From Gordonia asplenii (GTDB lineage: Bacteria > Actinomycetota > Actinomycetes > Mycobacteriales > Mycobacteriaceae), in assembly GCF_012933505.1 (NCBI RefSeq), contig NZ_JABBNB010000004.1, positions 203,592 to 267,591 of the forward strand: 64,000 bases of DNA, written 5' to 3'. Below are positions 1 to 8,139 of the stretch, piece after piece. The number at the start of each line of letters is the position of its first letter. Position 1 is the first letter of the stretch. The translations under genes and the position numbers were made by a program. The notes beneath the pieces were generated by a model, which worked only from the letters and a program-made list of their open reading frames with translations, was not told the DNA's origin and ran no database searches.

Positions 1-46
1 CCAGCGGCGCCACGGTCGGCTCGGGAGGCGCGATGGTGTGAGTCAT
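1..46 (-). CDS. 5' end of an unidentified gene
   Basis: Only the first 15 codons lie in the window. The leftward ATG is at 46 and the visible protein begins MTHTIAPPEPTVAPL. A purine-rich ribosome binding site (GAAAGGAAA) sits a few bases upstream, which supports a real start. The gene diverges from the hydrolase gene starting at 214, and a perfect inverted repeat lies between the two. Fifteen residues are too few to assign a family. Confidence 0.6.
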   Translation of the reverse strand, partial: MTHTIAPPEPTVAPL

Positions 47-74
47 GGTGTTTTCCTTTCGACTCGATCTGCTG

Positions 75-107
75 TCATAGTCATTTGTCTCGATCAAGTG
101 ACTATGA
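75..107. promoter_or_regulatory. Inverted-repeat operator candidate
   Basis: TCATAGTCA (75-83) and TGACTATGA (99-107) form a perfect 9-bp inverted repeat with a 15-nt spacer. It lies in the divergent region between the leftward gene starting at 46 and the rightward hydrolase starting at 214. The position and symmetry suit a dimeric repressor, but no regulator gene for it is visible here. Confidence 0.45.
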
Positions 108-213
108 TCGTGCGGCATGGATCACACTTTGTCAATCGGCCTGCGTGAAGAACTGGGCGACGCCGCGTCCCCCACCGGCGGTGATCCGGGCGAGGCCCAC
201 TAATGTTCGGTGC

Positions 214-1239
214 ATGTCGCATATCCGCAGCACCATCGCCAACGGCGTCGGAGAGATCGTTCTGGATCGTCCCAAGGCGCTCAACGCTCTCGATCAGTCG
301 ATGGTCGACGACATGCACCGGATTCTCGCCGAGTGGGGCGACGACGACGCGGTGCGCACGGTCCTCGTCACCTCGGCGTCCGAGCGGGCGTTCTGCGCCG
401 GTGGCGACATCCGCGTGATGCGCGAAGCGGCGATCGCGGGCGATCATGCCGCCATCACCGAGTACTTCAGCGCGGAGTACCGGCTCGATCAACTGGTCGC
501 CGATTACCCCAAGCCGTACGTGAGCCTGATCGACGGCGCGGCCATGGGCGGCGGCCTGGGCATCAGCATTCACGGCGAGATCCGCGTCGTCACCGAGAAG
601 GCCCTGATCGCGATGCCGGAGGCCGCGATCGGCTTCTTCCCCGACATCGGGTCCACCTACTTTCTGCCCCGCCTGCCCGACGGCGTCGGAAACTGGATGG
701 GGCTCACCGGTTCTCGAGTGTCCGGCGCGCAGGCGCTGGAGATCGGCCTGGCAACGCACGCGGTCAGCTCGGCCGACCTTCCGGAGTTGGCGGCGGCGAT
801 CCGAGCGGGCGCACCCCTGGTGGAAGCCCTTGGCGGACTGGCGGTTCCGGCGGCGCAACCGCTGCCGCTGGACAAGATCGCCGAGTATTTCACCGGCGAC
901 AACGCGGCCGCGATCGTCGGCGGTCTGCGCGGTGCGGCAGGCGCCGACGATGGGGCGTCGACCGAAGAGAACTGGGCGTCGAGCATGCTCGATCTGCTCG
1001 CGTCGGCGTCGCCGACGAGCCTGGCGGTGACGGCAGCGCTGATCGCGGCGGGTGCACGCTCAACGCTCGACGAATGCTTCGATCGGGAACTTCATGCGGC
1101 AGAACAGATTACGGCGACGCCGGACTTCGCCGAAGGAGTCCGCGCGGTCCTCGTCGACAAGGACCGCAGCCCGGCCTTCACCCCGGCGACACTCGAAGGG
1201 GTCGACGCGGCGACAGTTGCCCGAATCGTCGGCGCCTGA
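214..1239 (+). CDS. 3-hydroxyisobutyryl-CoA hydrolase (enoyl-CoA hydratase/isomerase fold)
   Basis: A 341-residue crotonase-fold protein. The oxyanion-hole segments are AFCAGGD (residues 59-65) and MGGGLG (111-116). The stretch MPEAAIGFFPDIG (134-146) carries the Glu and Asp typical of 3-hydroxyisobutyryl-CoA hydrolases, where plain enoyl-CoA hydratases differ. The C-terminal segment with DKDRSPAF is also typical of this family. The enzyme frees 3-hydroxyisobutyrate from its CoA ester in valine breakdown. The ATG at 214 is chosen because the protein then starts directly with the fold; an in-frame extension back to 85 adds 43 residues of no family character. The gene stands alone and converges with the lipoprotein gene only three bases downstream. 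Confidence 0.88.
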   Translation: MSHIRSTIANGVGEIVLDRPKALNALDQSMVDDMHRILAEWGDDDAVRTVLVTSASERAFCAGGDIRVMREAAIAGDHAAITEYFSAEYRLDQLVADYPKPYVSLIDGAAMGGGLGISIHGEIRVVTEKALIAMPEAAIGFFPDIGSTYFLPRLPDGVGNWMGLTGSRVSGAQALEIGLATHAVSSADLPELAAAIRAGAPLVEALGGLAVPAAQPLPLDKIAEYFTGDNAAAIVGGLRGAAGADDGASTEENWASSMLDLLASASPTSLAVTAALIAAGARSTLDECFDRELHAAEQITATPDFAEGVRAVLVDKDRSPAFTPATLEGVDAATVARIVGA

Positions 1240-1242
1240 CAC

Positions 1243-2094
1243 CTATCTCGACACGCTGAACCATCCGGAAAGCAGTGCGGTGCGCGGTGTTTCGGACGGT
1301 GCCTGCGGTGCGCCGGGCACCGCGGAACTCGCGGCGGTCTCGTCGGAATCGTAGGACACATCATCGGACGGGTCGAAGGGATTGGCCTTCGACGTTGTGG
1401 CAGTGGGGCATTGGAAGAATGCGGCGGCGCGCGTCGACGACATCGCGGTGATCTTCAGCGAGCACTGCGTCGCCTGATAGTAGGTGCCGTTCGCGGACAC
1501 GCCGACCTGCGCGTTGATGGGCGCCACCAGAGCGGGCACGACGTGCCGGACGCCACCGGCCGGAGGCGGGCCGCCACCGGTGAGATCGCCGACGAAGAAG
1601 GACACCTGGGCGCCGCCACTGCCGTCGCCCTTGAAGGCGAAGAGCAGCGAGTCGGGGGGAACCGAGGGATCGCTGTTGCCCCACCGGCGGTAACCGAAGC
1701 ACTGCGATGCCGGAGCAGCGGGCGCGGCGCTGGATGACGTCGCCGCAGCGCTGGACGTCGGGGCCACGGGCACCGGCGGTGGCGTCGGAGCCGGCACCGT
1801 CGTCGGAGTTGTCGCGGTGGGGACCAACGAGATTCGGATCTCACCGGAATGGAAGTTCAGATCCGAGCCGGTCCGGTCGACGGTGCCGGTGGGCGGGGTC
1901 TGTTGGCATTCGCTGTCGGCGACGACGGCCGATCGGACGCTCACCGGTTTCGACGTCGGGCTGGAGGCAGTCGACACCGCGGCGTCGGTCCCGCAGGCGG
2001 CGAGGCCGCCGAGTGCGGCGGTGGCCATCGCCACCGCCCCGGGCGTGCGCATCCAGCGCCGACGGCGTGCGCCGGGTGTCGCAGTCGAGGGCAC
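1243..2094 (-). CDS. Putative secreted lipoprotein
   Basis: About 283 residues. The N-terminus has an arginine-rich n-region (RRRRW), a hydrophobic stretch and a lipobox ending LAAC, so it should be exported and lipid-anchored. A Pro/Thr/Ser/Ala-rich linker follows, then a cysteine-containing C-terminal domain (QCFGYRRWG, ATQCSLKI, FFQCPTA) that I do not recognise. The start is ambiguous: GTG at 2094 has an upstream GGCGGA, while TTG at 2103 would overlap the prfC stop codon. Either way it directly follows prfC and is probably translated from the same message. The function is unknown. Confidence 0.7.
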   Translation of the reverse strand: MPSTATPGARRRRWMRTPGAVAMATAALGGLAACGTDAAVSTASSPTSKPVSVRSAVVADSECQQTPPTGTVDRTGSDLNFHSGEIRISLVPTATTPTTVPAPTPPPVPVAPTSSAAATSSSAAPAAPASQCFGYRRWGNSDPSVPPDSLLFAFKGDGSGGAQVSFFVGDLTGGGPPPAGGVRHVVPALVAPINAQVGVSANGTYYQATQCSLKITAMSSTRAAAFFQCPTATTSKANPFDPSDDVSYDSDETAASSAVPGAPQAPSETPRTALLSGWFSVSR

Positions 2095-2099
2095 GGTCG

Positions 2100-3731
2100 T
2101 CAATCCGCCGTCGCGACAAGCGGTTCCAGCGTCAGGTCGGGGAGTTCCTTCTCCACATACGCCAGTCGCCACTTGTCGCTGAACAATGCCAGGATCGCGC
2201 CGTCGGTGCGCGTGAAGACCTCCACACCGCGCTGCCGATCGAGCTCGGCGCGGCTGCCCTCATCGGTGCGACGCGCCAGCGAATAACCAAGGGGCTCAAT
2301 GGTCGTGTCGACACCGAACTCGGACTTCATTCGCGCGGTGACGACTTCGAACTGCATCGGACCGACCGCCGCCAGCACCGGCGACGCATCGCCGCGAGTG
2401 TCGTTGCGCAACACCTGAACCACGCCCTCGGAGTCGAGTTGGTCCATCGCCTTGCGGAACTGTTTGTACTTGCCCGCGCTGTTGGCGCGCAGCGTCGCGA
2501 AGTGCTCCGGCGCGAAGGACGGGATCGGCGGGAACTGCACGCGCGGGGCGTCGAACAGCGTGTCGCCGGGTGCCAATGCCATCGCGTTCACCAGACCCAC
2601 GACGTCGCCGGGATAGGCGGTGTCGACGGTCGAGCGATCGCGGCCGAAGACGGCCTGCGCGTACTTGGTGGCGAAGGGTTTGCCGGTCTGCGCATGCGTC
2701 ACGACCATGCCCCGCTCGAACTCACCGGAGACGATTCGCATGTACGCCAAGCGATCTCGGTGGCTGGCGTCCATTCCGGCCTGCACCTTGAATACGACGG
2801 CGCTGAACGGTTCGGTGACGTCGCGCAGATTGTCGTCGACGTCGAGGCGCCCGGCCGGGGCCGGCGCGAGTTCGACGAGGGCCTCGAGCAGTTGGCGCAC
2901 ACCGAAATTCAGCATCGCCGAGGTGAAGATCATCGGGGAGGTCTGCCCGGCCAGGAACATCTCCTGGTCGTGGTCCTGGCCCATCTCGGACAACAGCTCG
3001 CTCTCCTCAAGCGCGGAGGCCCACTCGTCGCCCTCCCGCGCGGCCGCGGCGTCGGCGTCGAGGATCTCCTCCGGTGCGATCTTGGCGCCACCCGCGGTGC
3101 GACTGAAGCGCACGTATTCGCCGGTGCGCCGGTCGAGGAGTCCGCGGAAATCGCCCGCGATGCCCACCGGAACGAACAACGGTGTTGGGGTGAGGCCGAT
3201 GCGTTCGCTGATCTCGTCGATGAGTTCGAGCGGGGTGCGGCCGGGCCGGTCCCACTTGTTGACCACCGTGATCACCGGGATGCCGCGGTGACGGCAGACC
3301 TGGAAGAGCTTAAGTGTCTGCGGCTCAAGGCCTTTCGCGGCGTCGATGAGCATCACCGCGGCGTCGACGGCGGTCAGGACGCGGTAGGTGTCCTCGGAGA
3401 AGTCGGCGTGGCCGGGGGTGTCGACGAGGTTCACGACGTGCGGATGGTCGGGGTCGTCGGCTGGGGTCGTGGGGGACTGCGATGCGGTGTAGTTGAACTG
3501 CAGCGCCGTCGAACTGACCGAGATGCCGCGGGCCTTCTCCATCTCCATCCAGTCGGAGACGGTCGCCTTGCGCCCGGCCTTACCGTGGACGGCGCCCGCC
3601 TCGCTGATCATGCGCGCGTGCAGGGCCAGCGCCTCGGTCATCGTCGACTTGCCGGCGTCCGGGTGGGAGATGATCGCGAACGTGCGCCGACGACGGACCT
3701 CGCGGGCAACGGTGTCGGAGTGCAAAGTCAC
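2100..3731 (-). CDS. prfC: Peptide chain release factor 3
   Basis: A 543-residue translational GTPase. The G-domain motifs are HPDAGKST (residues 23-30), DTPGH (104-108) and NKWD (158-161), followed by the beta-barrel and C-terminal domains of the RF3 family. RF3 uses GTP to recycle RF1 and RF2 from the ribosome after peptide release. The length matches the family and the reading frame is intact. The stop codon abuts the lipoprotein gene downstream, which suggests a shared transcript. The HPDAGKS form of G1 separates it from elongation factor G. Confidence 0.95.
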   Translation of the reverse strand: MTLHSDTVAREVRRRRTFAIISHPDAGKSTMTEALALHARMISEAGAVHGKAGRKATVSDWMEMEKARGISVSSTALQFNYTASQSPTTPADDPDHPHVVNLVDTPGHADFSEDTYRVLTAVDAAVMLIDAAKGLEPQTLKLFQVCRHRGIPVITVVNKWDRPGRTPLELIDEISERIGLTPTPLFVPVGIAGDFRGLLDRRTGEYVRFSRTAGGAKIAPEEILDADAAAAREGDEWASALEESELLSEMGQDHDQEMFLAGQTSPMIFTSAMLNFGVRQLLEALVELAPAPAGRLDVDDNLRDVTEPFSAVVFKVQAGMDASHRDRLAYMRIVSGEFERGMVVTHAQTGKPFATKYAQAVFGRDRSTVDTAYPGDVVGLVNAMALAPGDTLFDAPRVQFPPIPSFAPEHFATLRANSAGKYKQFRKAMDQLDSEGVVQVLRNDTRGDASPVLAAVGPMQFEVVTARMKSEFGVDTTIEPLGYSLARRTDEGSRAELDRQRGVEVFTRTDGAILALFSDKWRLAYVEKELPDLTLEPLVATAD

Positions 3732-3795
3732 CCAGCCACCTTAGTCGGTGGGCGCGCGGAGACGAATTTCGAGTAGTCCCCGCGCGCGGTATCGA

Positions 3796-4815
3796 CTATT
3801 CGAAGGGCACCGGCGGCATCTTCACGACCTGAGCCGCGTAGCTCAGGCCCGCGCCGTAGCCGAGCAGCAGGGCCGTGTCGCCGGGCTTTGCCTTGCCGGT
3901 CGACAGAAGATCCTCCATGGCGAGCGGGATCGACGCCGCAGAGGTGTTTCCGGTGTACTCGATGTCGTTGGCGACGACGGTGCCGTCCTTGAGCTTGAGG
4001 CTGCGGGCGAGCAGGTCGTTGATCCGCGAATTGGCCTGGTGTGGAACGAAGACGTCGAGGTCTTCGGCGCCGATCTTCGCGGCGTCGAGCGCGCGCTGGG
4101 CGGCCTTGCCCATTTCGAAGGCGGCCCACCGGAAGACGCTGGTGCCCTCCATGCGCAGGTAGGGGCGCTTGCGGTGATCGTCGCCGTCGAGGAAGGTCAC
4201 CCAGTCGATGTCCTGGCGGATGGCGTTGAACTGGGTGCCGTCGGAGCCCCACACGACTGGTCCGAGCTGCTGGTCCTCGGTGGGGCCGACGACGACGGCC
4301 CCGGCGCCGTCGCCGAAGATGAAGCAGTTGCCGCGGTCGTTCATGTCCATCGTCACCGACAGCTGCTCGGCGCCGATCACCAGGACGTGGCTGGCGCTGC
4401 CGCCGCGCACCATGTCCGAGGCGATGGCCATCGCATAGCCGAATCCGGCACAGCCGACGGTGACGTCGAAGGCCGGGACGCCGTTGGCGCCGAGTTCGGT
4501 GGCCACCTTCACCGCGGCGGCGGGCGTCAACAGCAGGTGGGTGTTGGTCGCGACGATGACGGCGTCGATGTCGGAGCCGGAGAGCAGCGCATTGGCGATC
4601 GCCTTACGGCCGGCGTCGACGGACATGTCCATCACCGTCTCGTCGCGGCGAGCGAAGCGGCGGGTCTTGATGCCGGTCCGGGTGTAGATCCACTCGTCGG
4701 AGGAGTCGATGTTCTCGCAGATCTCGTCGTTGGTCACGACGCGCTCGGGCCGATAGGCGCCGATGCCCAGAATGCCGATGTTGCGTGTACCGCTGGTCTC
4801 CGCAAGGACAGTCAT
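3796..4815 (-). CDS. fabH: Beta-ketoacyl-ACP synthase III (FabH family)
   Basis: A 339-residue thiolase-fold ketosynthase with the Cys-His-Asn triad of KAS III: Cys122 in VGCAGFGY, His259 in VPHQANSRI and Asn290 in [10 protein letters not shown]. FabH enzymes condense an acyl-CoA starter with malonyl-ACP to begin fatty acid synthesis or prime long-chain elongation. Downstream of prfC in the same orientation, it diverges from the PadR gene at 4982. A second complete FabH lies at 23125-24180, so which one is the housekeeping enzyme is open. The upstream GGTGAAGGAA serves as ribosome binding site. Confidence 0.9.
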   Translation of the reverse strand: MTVLAETSGTRNIGILGIGAYRPERVVTNDEICENIDSSDEWIYTRTGIKTRRFARRDETVMDMSVDAGRKAIANALLSGSDIDAVIVATNTHLLLTPAAAVKVATELGANGVPAFDVTVGCAGFGYAMAIASDMVRGGSASHVLVIGAEQLSVTMDMNDRGNCFIFGDGAGAVVVGPTEDQQLGPVVWGSDGTQFNAIRQDIDWVTFLDGDDHRKRPYLRMEGTSVFRWAAFEMGKAAQRALDAAKIGAEDLDVFVPHQANSRINDLLARSLKLKDGTVVANDIEYTGNTSAASIPLAMEDLLSTGKAKPGDTALLLGYGAGLSYAAQVVKMPPVPFE

Positions 4816-4981
4816 GTGGTTCCTTCACCTTTTCTCGACACGCCGAACGGCATGTGCGTTATGTAGTTCATCATAGACGGTCTCACATACCGAGGTTACG
4901 GGGAAGTAGGTTGGGTTCTTCGTCTTGCGAACCCCCGACGGCGATGCGCTCGGGGAGCGTCGAAGCCTAAGGTGGACAACC

Positions 4982-5632
4982 ATGGCCGTCTCGACGACAC
5001 ACATGCTGCTGCTGGGCGCGGTGGGTCTGTTCGAGCCGGTCAACGGCTACCAGATCCGTCGGGAGCTGATGTCGTGGCGCGTCGACGAGTGGGCCAACAT
5101 CAAGCCCGGGTCGATCTACCACGGACTCGGCGCCCTGGCCGAGAAGGGATTGCTCCTTCGGCACACGTTGACCGATCGTGGGCGCGACGTCGCGGTGTAC
5201 GAACTGACGCCGGCCGGGCGGGAGCGGCTCGATGAACTGTTGATGTCGGCGCTGGTGACCGTCGACCTGTTCGATCGGCGTCATTTCAACGCGGCATTCG
5301 GCATGCTCCCGCTGCTCGGCCGCGAGCGCGGCGAACAGATGCTGGACGAGCGGCGTGCGGCCTTGTCGGCGACGGTGGAATCATTTCCCGACTTCAGCGA
5401 TCCGTCGGCGTACCCGTACGCTCCGCCACACGCGCTGCGCAGTCAGCAGTTGTGGCAGGACGCGGCGGTCGCCGAGCTCCGTTGGCTGGAGTCGGTGATC
5501 GACGACTATCGCGCGGGCACCCTGGAACTGTTCGTCAACGACGCGGGATCGACTTGGGTGCCCCCCGCCGACGATCCCGGCTATCAGATGTCGAGCGATC
5601 GCGAACGCTATCTGCGCATGCTGCACCGATGA
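4982..5632 (+). CDS. PadR-family transcriptional regulator
   Basis: A 216-residue protein. The N-terminal winged helix has PadR hallmarks: THMLLLGAV, the NGYQIRREL helix, IKPGSIYHGLGALAEKGLL and a YELTPAGRE wing. A C-terminal helical region follows, as in the longer (subfamily 1) PadR proteins. ATG at 4982 is preferred over an in-frame extension to 4925 because the family fold begins at once. PadR repressors often control neighbouring drug exporters, and the next two genes encode a DrrAB-type exporter, so this is its likely regulator (inference from position). Confidence 0.88.
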   Translation: MAVSTTHMLLLGAVGLFEPVNGYQIRRELMSWRVDEWANIKPGSIYHGLGALAEKGLLLRHTLTDRGRDVAVYELTPAGRERLDELLMSALVTVDLFDRRHFNAAFGMLPLLGRERGEQMLDERRAALSATVESFPDFSDPSAYPYAPPHALRSQQLWQDAAVAELRWLESVIDDYRAGTLELFVNDAGSTWVPPADDPGYQMSSDRERYLRMLHR

Positions 5633-5727
5633 GTTTCGCGAGCTGACCGAGTCTGCCTCTGCATGCCCTGCACGTACGACGCGAGCGGTTGACGCGAAGC
5701 GGATTTCCAGGCAGGCTCAAGGCGGTG

Positions 5728-5739
5728 TTCAAATTTGAA
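5728..5739. promoter_or_regulatory. Perfect 12-bp palindrome upstream of the ABC exporter
   Basis: TTCAAATTTGAA is a perfect palindrome and AT-rich against its GC-rich surroundings. A further half-site-like TTTGAA follows about 12 bases on. It lies about 100 bp upstream of the exporter ATPase, in the 208-bp gap after the PadR gene. It is a candidate PadR operator. I see no other convincing element in that gap. Confidence 0.4.
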
Positions 5740-5840
5740 TAGTTGCCGAGGTTTGAAAGTCGGCGGAGTCGGGACAAGCGGACGGATACTGACCGGAATA
5801 TGCGACAAGCTGGGAAAGACCACGAGGGAGGCGGAATTCC

Positions 5841-6866
5841 ATGGACATGATTCGTGCACGAGGTCTCGTGCAGACGTTCCACACCGGAAAGGGCAAGAAG
5901 AAACGCGAGGTGCGCGCGGTCGACGGCGTCGACCTCGACGTCGCAGAAGGGGAGGTGGTCGGGTTCCTGGGGCCCAACGGCGCCGGAAAGACGACGACCC
6001 TGCGCATGTTGACGACGCTGCTGCGGCCGAGTGCGGGCACCGCGACCGTCAACGGCTACGACGTCGTGGCCGATTCGGTGATGGTGCGACGCAGCATCGG
6101 CTACGTCTCGCAGGCCGGCGGCACGTTCAGCCAGGCCCAGGCCGGCGACGAAGTGGTCGACCACGGGATGCTCTACGGCATGTCCCGCAAAGACGCGATC
6201 AGCCGGGGGCATGAACTGTTCGCGCAGCTACAGCTCGACGGTCTGTGGGAGCGCATGCCGAAGAACATGTCCGGTGGACAGAAGCGTCGCCTCGACATCG
6301 TGATGGGCCTCATTCATGACCCGACGCTGGTGTTCCTCGACGAGCCGACCACCGGCCTCGACCCGCAGGCCCGCGCCAACCTGTGGGACCACATCGCCAA
6401 ACTGCGCACCGAACGCGGTGCGACGGTCTTCCTCACCACGCACTACCTCGACGAGGCCGATGCGTTGAGCGACCGGATCATCATCATCGACAACGGCACC
6501 ATCGTCGCCGCGGACACGGCGTCGAATCTCAAGGCGCAGGTGTCCGGCGATCTGGTGAGCCTGCAGGTGGCCGACGACACGCACGTCGCGGTGGCGTCGT
6601 CGAAGCTGGGGGCCATCGCCACCGACCTCGACGCCGACGGTCGACTGGTGCGCGGACGAGTCCGCGGCGCCGGACGCGAGATCCCCGGGTTGCTGCGCGC
6701 CCTCGACGCCGACGGCGTGGTGCTCGACTCCATCGAGATCGTCAAACCGACGCTCGACGACGTGTTCCTCACCCTCACCGGGCGGTCTCTGCGCGACGCC
6801 GAGGCCGAACAGTCCGGCGGCGACTCCGCGGCCGAATCCCTCGAACTCGCGAAAGAAGGTGCGTGA
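5841..6866 (+). CDS. DrrA-type ABC transporter ATP-binding protein
   Basis: A 341-residue nucleotide-binding subunit. Walker A is GPNGAGKTT (44-52), the signature is SGGQ (144-147), Walker B is VFLDEPT (164-170) and the switch His is in TTHYLDEAD. The long C-terminal extension after the ATPase core is typical of the daunorubicin-resistance (DrrA) exporter family. It pairs with the permease that follows, and its stop nearly touches the permease start. The pair should export a drug or lipid-like substrate that the sequence does not identify. Confidence 0.92.
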   Translation: MDMIRARGLVQTFHTGKGKKKREVRAVDGVDLDVAEGEVVGFLGPNGAGKTTTLRMLTTLLRPSAGTATVNGYDVVADSVMVRRSIGYVSQAGGTFSQAQAGDEVVDHGMLYGMSRKDAISRGHELFAQLQLDGLWERMPKNMSGGQKRRLDIVMGLIHDPTLVFLDEPTTGLDPQARANLWDHIAKLRTERGATVFLTTHYLDEADALSDRIIIIDNGTIVAADTASNLKAQVSGDLVSLQVADDTHVAVASSKLGAIATDLDADGRLVRGRVRGAGREIPGLLRALDADGVVLDSIEIVKPTLDDVFLTLTGRSLRDAEAEQSGGDSAAESLELAKEGA

Positions 6867-6868
6867 CA

Positions 6869-7630
6869 ATGACATTCGCTCGTGAATCGTTCATCGTCTT
6901 CCGTCGGCAGATCCGGATGAATCTGCGCAACCCCGCCTGGGTGCTGATCGGCATCATGCAGCCGGTGCTATATCTGGTGCTGTTCGGCCCGTTGCTCAAG
7001 CCCTTGGTCGCGCAGTTCCCCGGCGGCTCGGACAACGCCTACACCTTCCTCGTTCCCGGACTCCTGGTACAGCTGGGCATCTTCGGTGCGTTCTTCGCGG
7101 GTTTCGGGCTGATCGGCGAATGGCGAGAGGGCGTCATCGAGGCCGAGCGTGTCACCCCGGCAAGCCGGACCGCGCTGTTGGTCGGGCGGTTGATGCGCGA
7201 TGAACTGCAACTGCTCGTGCAGGCCGTCATCCTGGTGCTGCTCGGGTTGCTGATGGGGATGCGCGGATCGTTCGTCGGGATCGTCGTGGGCATCGTGATC
7301 ACCCTGCTGATCGGCGGGGCGTGCGCCGCGGCGTCGAACGCGCTCGCGTTGACCACCAAGAGCGAAGACGTGATGGCGCCGCTGATCAACATGGTGATGA
7401 TGCCGGTGCTGCTGTTGTCGGGCATCCTGCTGCCCATGACGCTGGGGCCGTCGTGGCTGCACCGGATCAGTGACTTCATGCCGTTCCGGTGGATCGTCGA
7501 CGCCGCGCGGTCGGCATTCGGCGGCGACGTCGCCACCGCGTCGGTGGCCTGGGGCCTGCTGGCGTCGGTGATCCTCGCCGCACTCGGAACCTGGTGGGGG
7601 ACAAGCGTTTTCCGCAAAGAGGACGCGTAG
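6869..7630 (+). CDS. DrrB-type ABC-2 transporter permease
   Basis: A 253-residue integral membrane protein of the ABC-2 type, with about six hydrophobic segments (for example WVLIGIMQPVLYLVLF and ILVLLGLLMGM) and the family region EWREGVIEAERVTP. ATG at 6869 has a GAAAGAAGG ribosome binding site at good spacing. A GTG at 6863 would overlap the ATPase stop but sits too close to that site. It forms the membrane channel of the exporter with the preceding ATPase. No third gene follows in the operon. Confidence 0.9.
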   Translation: MTFARESFIVFRRQIRMNLRNPAWVLIGIMQPVLYLVLFGPLLKPLVAQFPGGSDNAYTFLVPGLLVQLGIFGAFFAGFGLIGEWREGVIEAERVTPASRTALLVGRLMRDELQLLVQAVILVLLGLLMGMRGSFVGIVVGIVITLLIGGACAAASNALALTTKSEDVMAPLINMVMMPVLLLSGILLPMTLGPSWLHRISDFMPFRWIVDAARSAFGGDVATASVAWGLLASVILAALGTWWGTSVFRKEDA

Positions 7631-7736
7631 GCCGGTTGGGTGTGTTTCCTATGTGGTTTGCCGGGTGAGGATGTGTGCAGTGTGCCGGCGGTGTGCGCGA
7701 GGACGTGTCGGTAGTGAGTGAAGGGCGCCTCCCCTC

Positions 7737-7821
7737 GCTGGTTGAGCCGGGCCCGACGCGCCGTGCTGAGCGAGCGCAGCGAGTCGAAGTAGGCGCAGCG
7801 AGACGCGCCCGTGTCGAAACC
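7737..7821. repeat. Composite dispersed palindromic repeat
   Basis: This copy has the fixed ends of the family (GCTGGTTGAGC on the left, GTCGAAACC on the right) but is longer. A fragment of the GAGCGCAGCGAGTCGAA core is nested inside an outer hairpin. It sits in the 509-bp gene-free stretch between the ABC permease and the carboxylase operon. Confidence 0.75.
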
Positions 7822-7884
7822 ATGGTGAGAACGAGTTATCAACTGTCGCTTCGAGTTTGGTGCGTTGGCAGCGTCGGGTTGCGT

Positions 7885-7932
7885 GGTTTCGACTCGGGCC
7901 TGCGCTAGCGCTTCGGCCCGGCTCAACCAGCG
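7885..7932. repeat. Dispersed palindromic repeat, GC-hairpin core
   Basis: It reads GGTTTCGAC at one end and GCTCAACCAGCG at the other. The core can fold into a CGGGCC/GGCCCG-type hairpin. It is the same family as the copies near 38174, 40330 and 54071. Confidence 0.75.
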
Positions 7933-8029
7933 GGCGACTGCGACCGGACACCGACTTTTCAAGTCGAAGTAGCGAGGGCTCGGCAGGCCGCGCAACTGAA
8001 GTACACGACCCGCCAACCGTCCTGCCACT

Positions 8030-8062
8030 CCAACGGGTGGTGTGCCCCACACCACCCGTTGG
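8030..8062. promoter_or_regulatory. Perfect 15-bp-arm inverted repeat upstream of the carboxylase operon
   Basis: CCAACGGGTGGTGTG (8030-8044) and its exact reverse complement (8048-8062) flank a 3-nt spacer. The 16-mer CCACTCCAACGGGTGG at 8025-8040 recurs with one change at 18885-18900, ahead of the ligase gene. This favours a protein-binding site over a terminator. There is no T-tract after the hairpin. Confidence 0.6.
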
Positions 8063-8069
8063 CCACTCT

Positions 8070-8083
8070 GTGATGAGCATCAC
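8070..8083. promoter_or_regulatory. GTGATG-AG-CATCAC inverted repeat
   Basis: Perfect 6-bp arms lie around a 2-nt centre, 56 bp ahead of the first carboxylase gene. A related sequence, GTGACAGTTATCAC, occurs at 18921-18934 ahead of the ligase gene. The two share GTGA and ATCAC at the same spacing. Confidence 0.45.
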
Positions 8084-8139
8084 CGCACCGGGCGACTCCC
8101 GCCGCCCGCGCAGTAGTTCGACTCACAGAGGAGGCCCTG

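Noticed and set aside
1707..3776. Long rightward open frame (689 codons) opposite prfC.
   Set aside because: It is the complement of the clearly conserved prfC; its protein is Arg/Gly/Asp-rich with no family motif, as expected for antisense frames in high-GC DNA.
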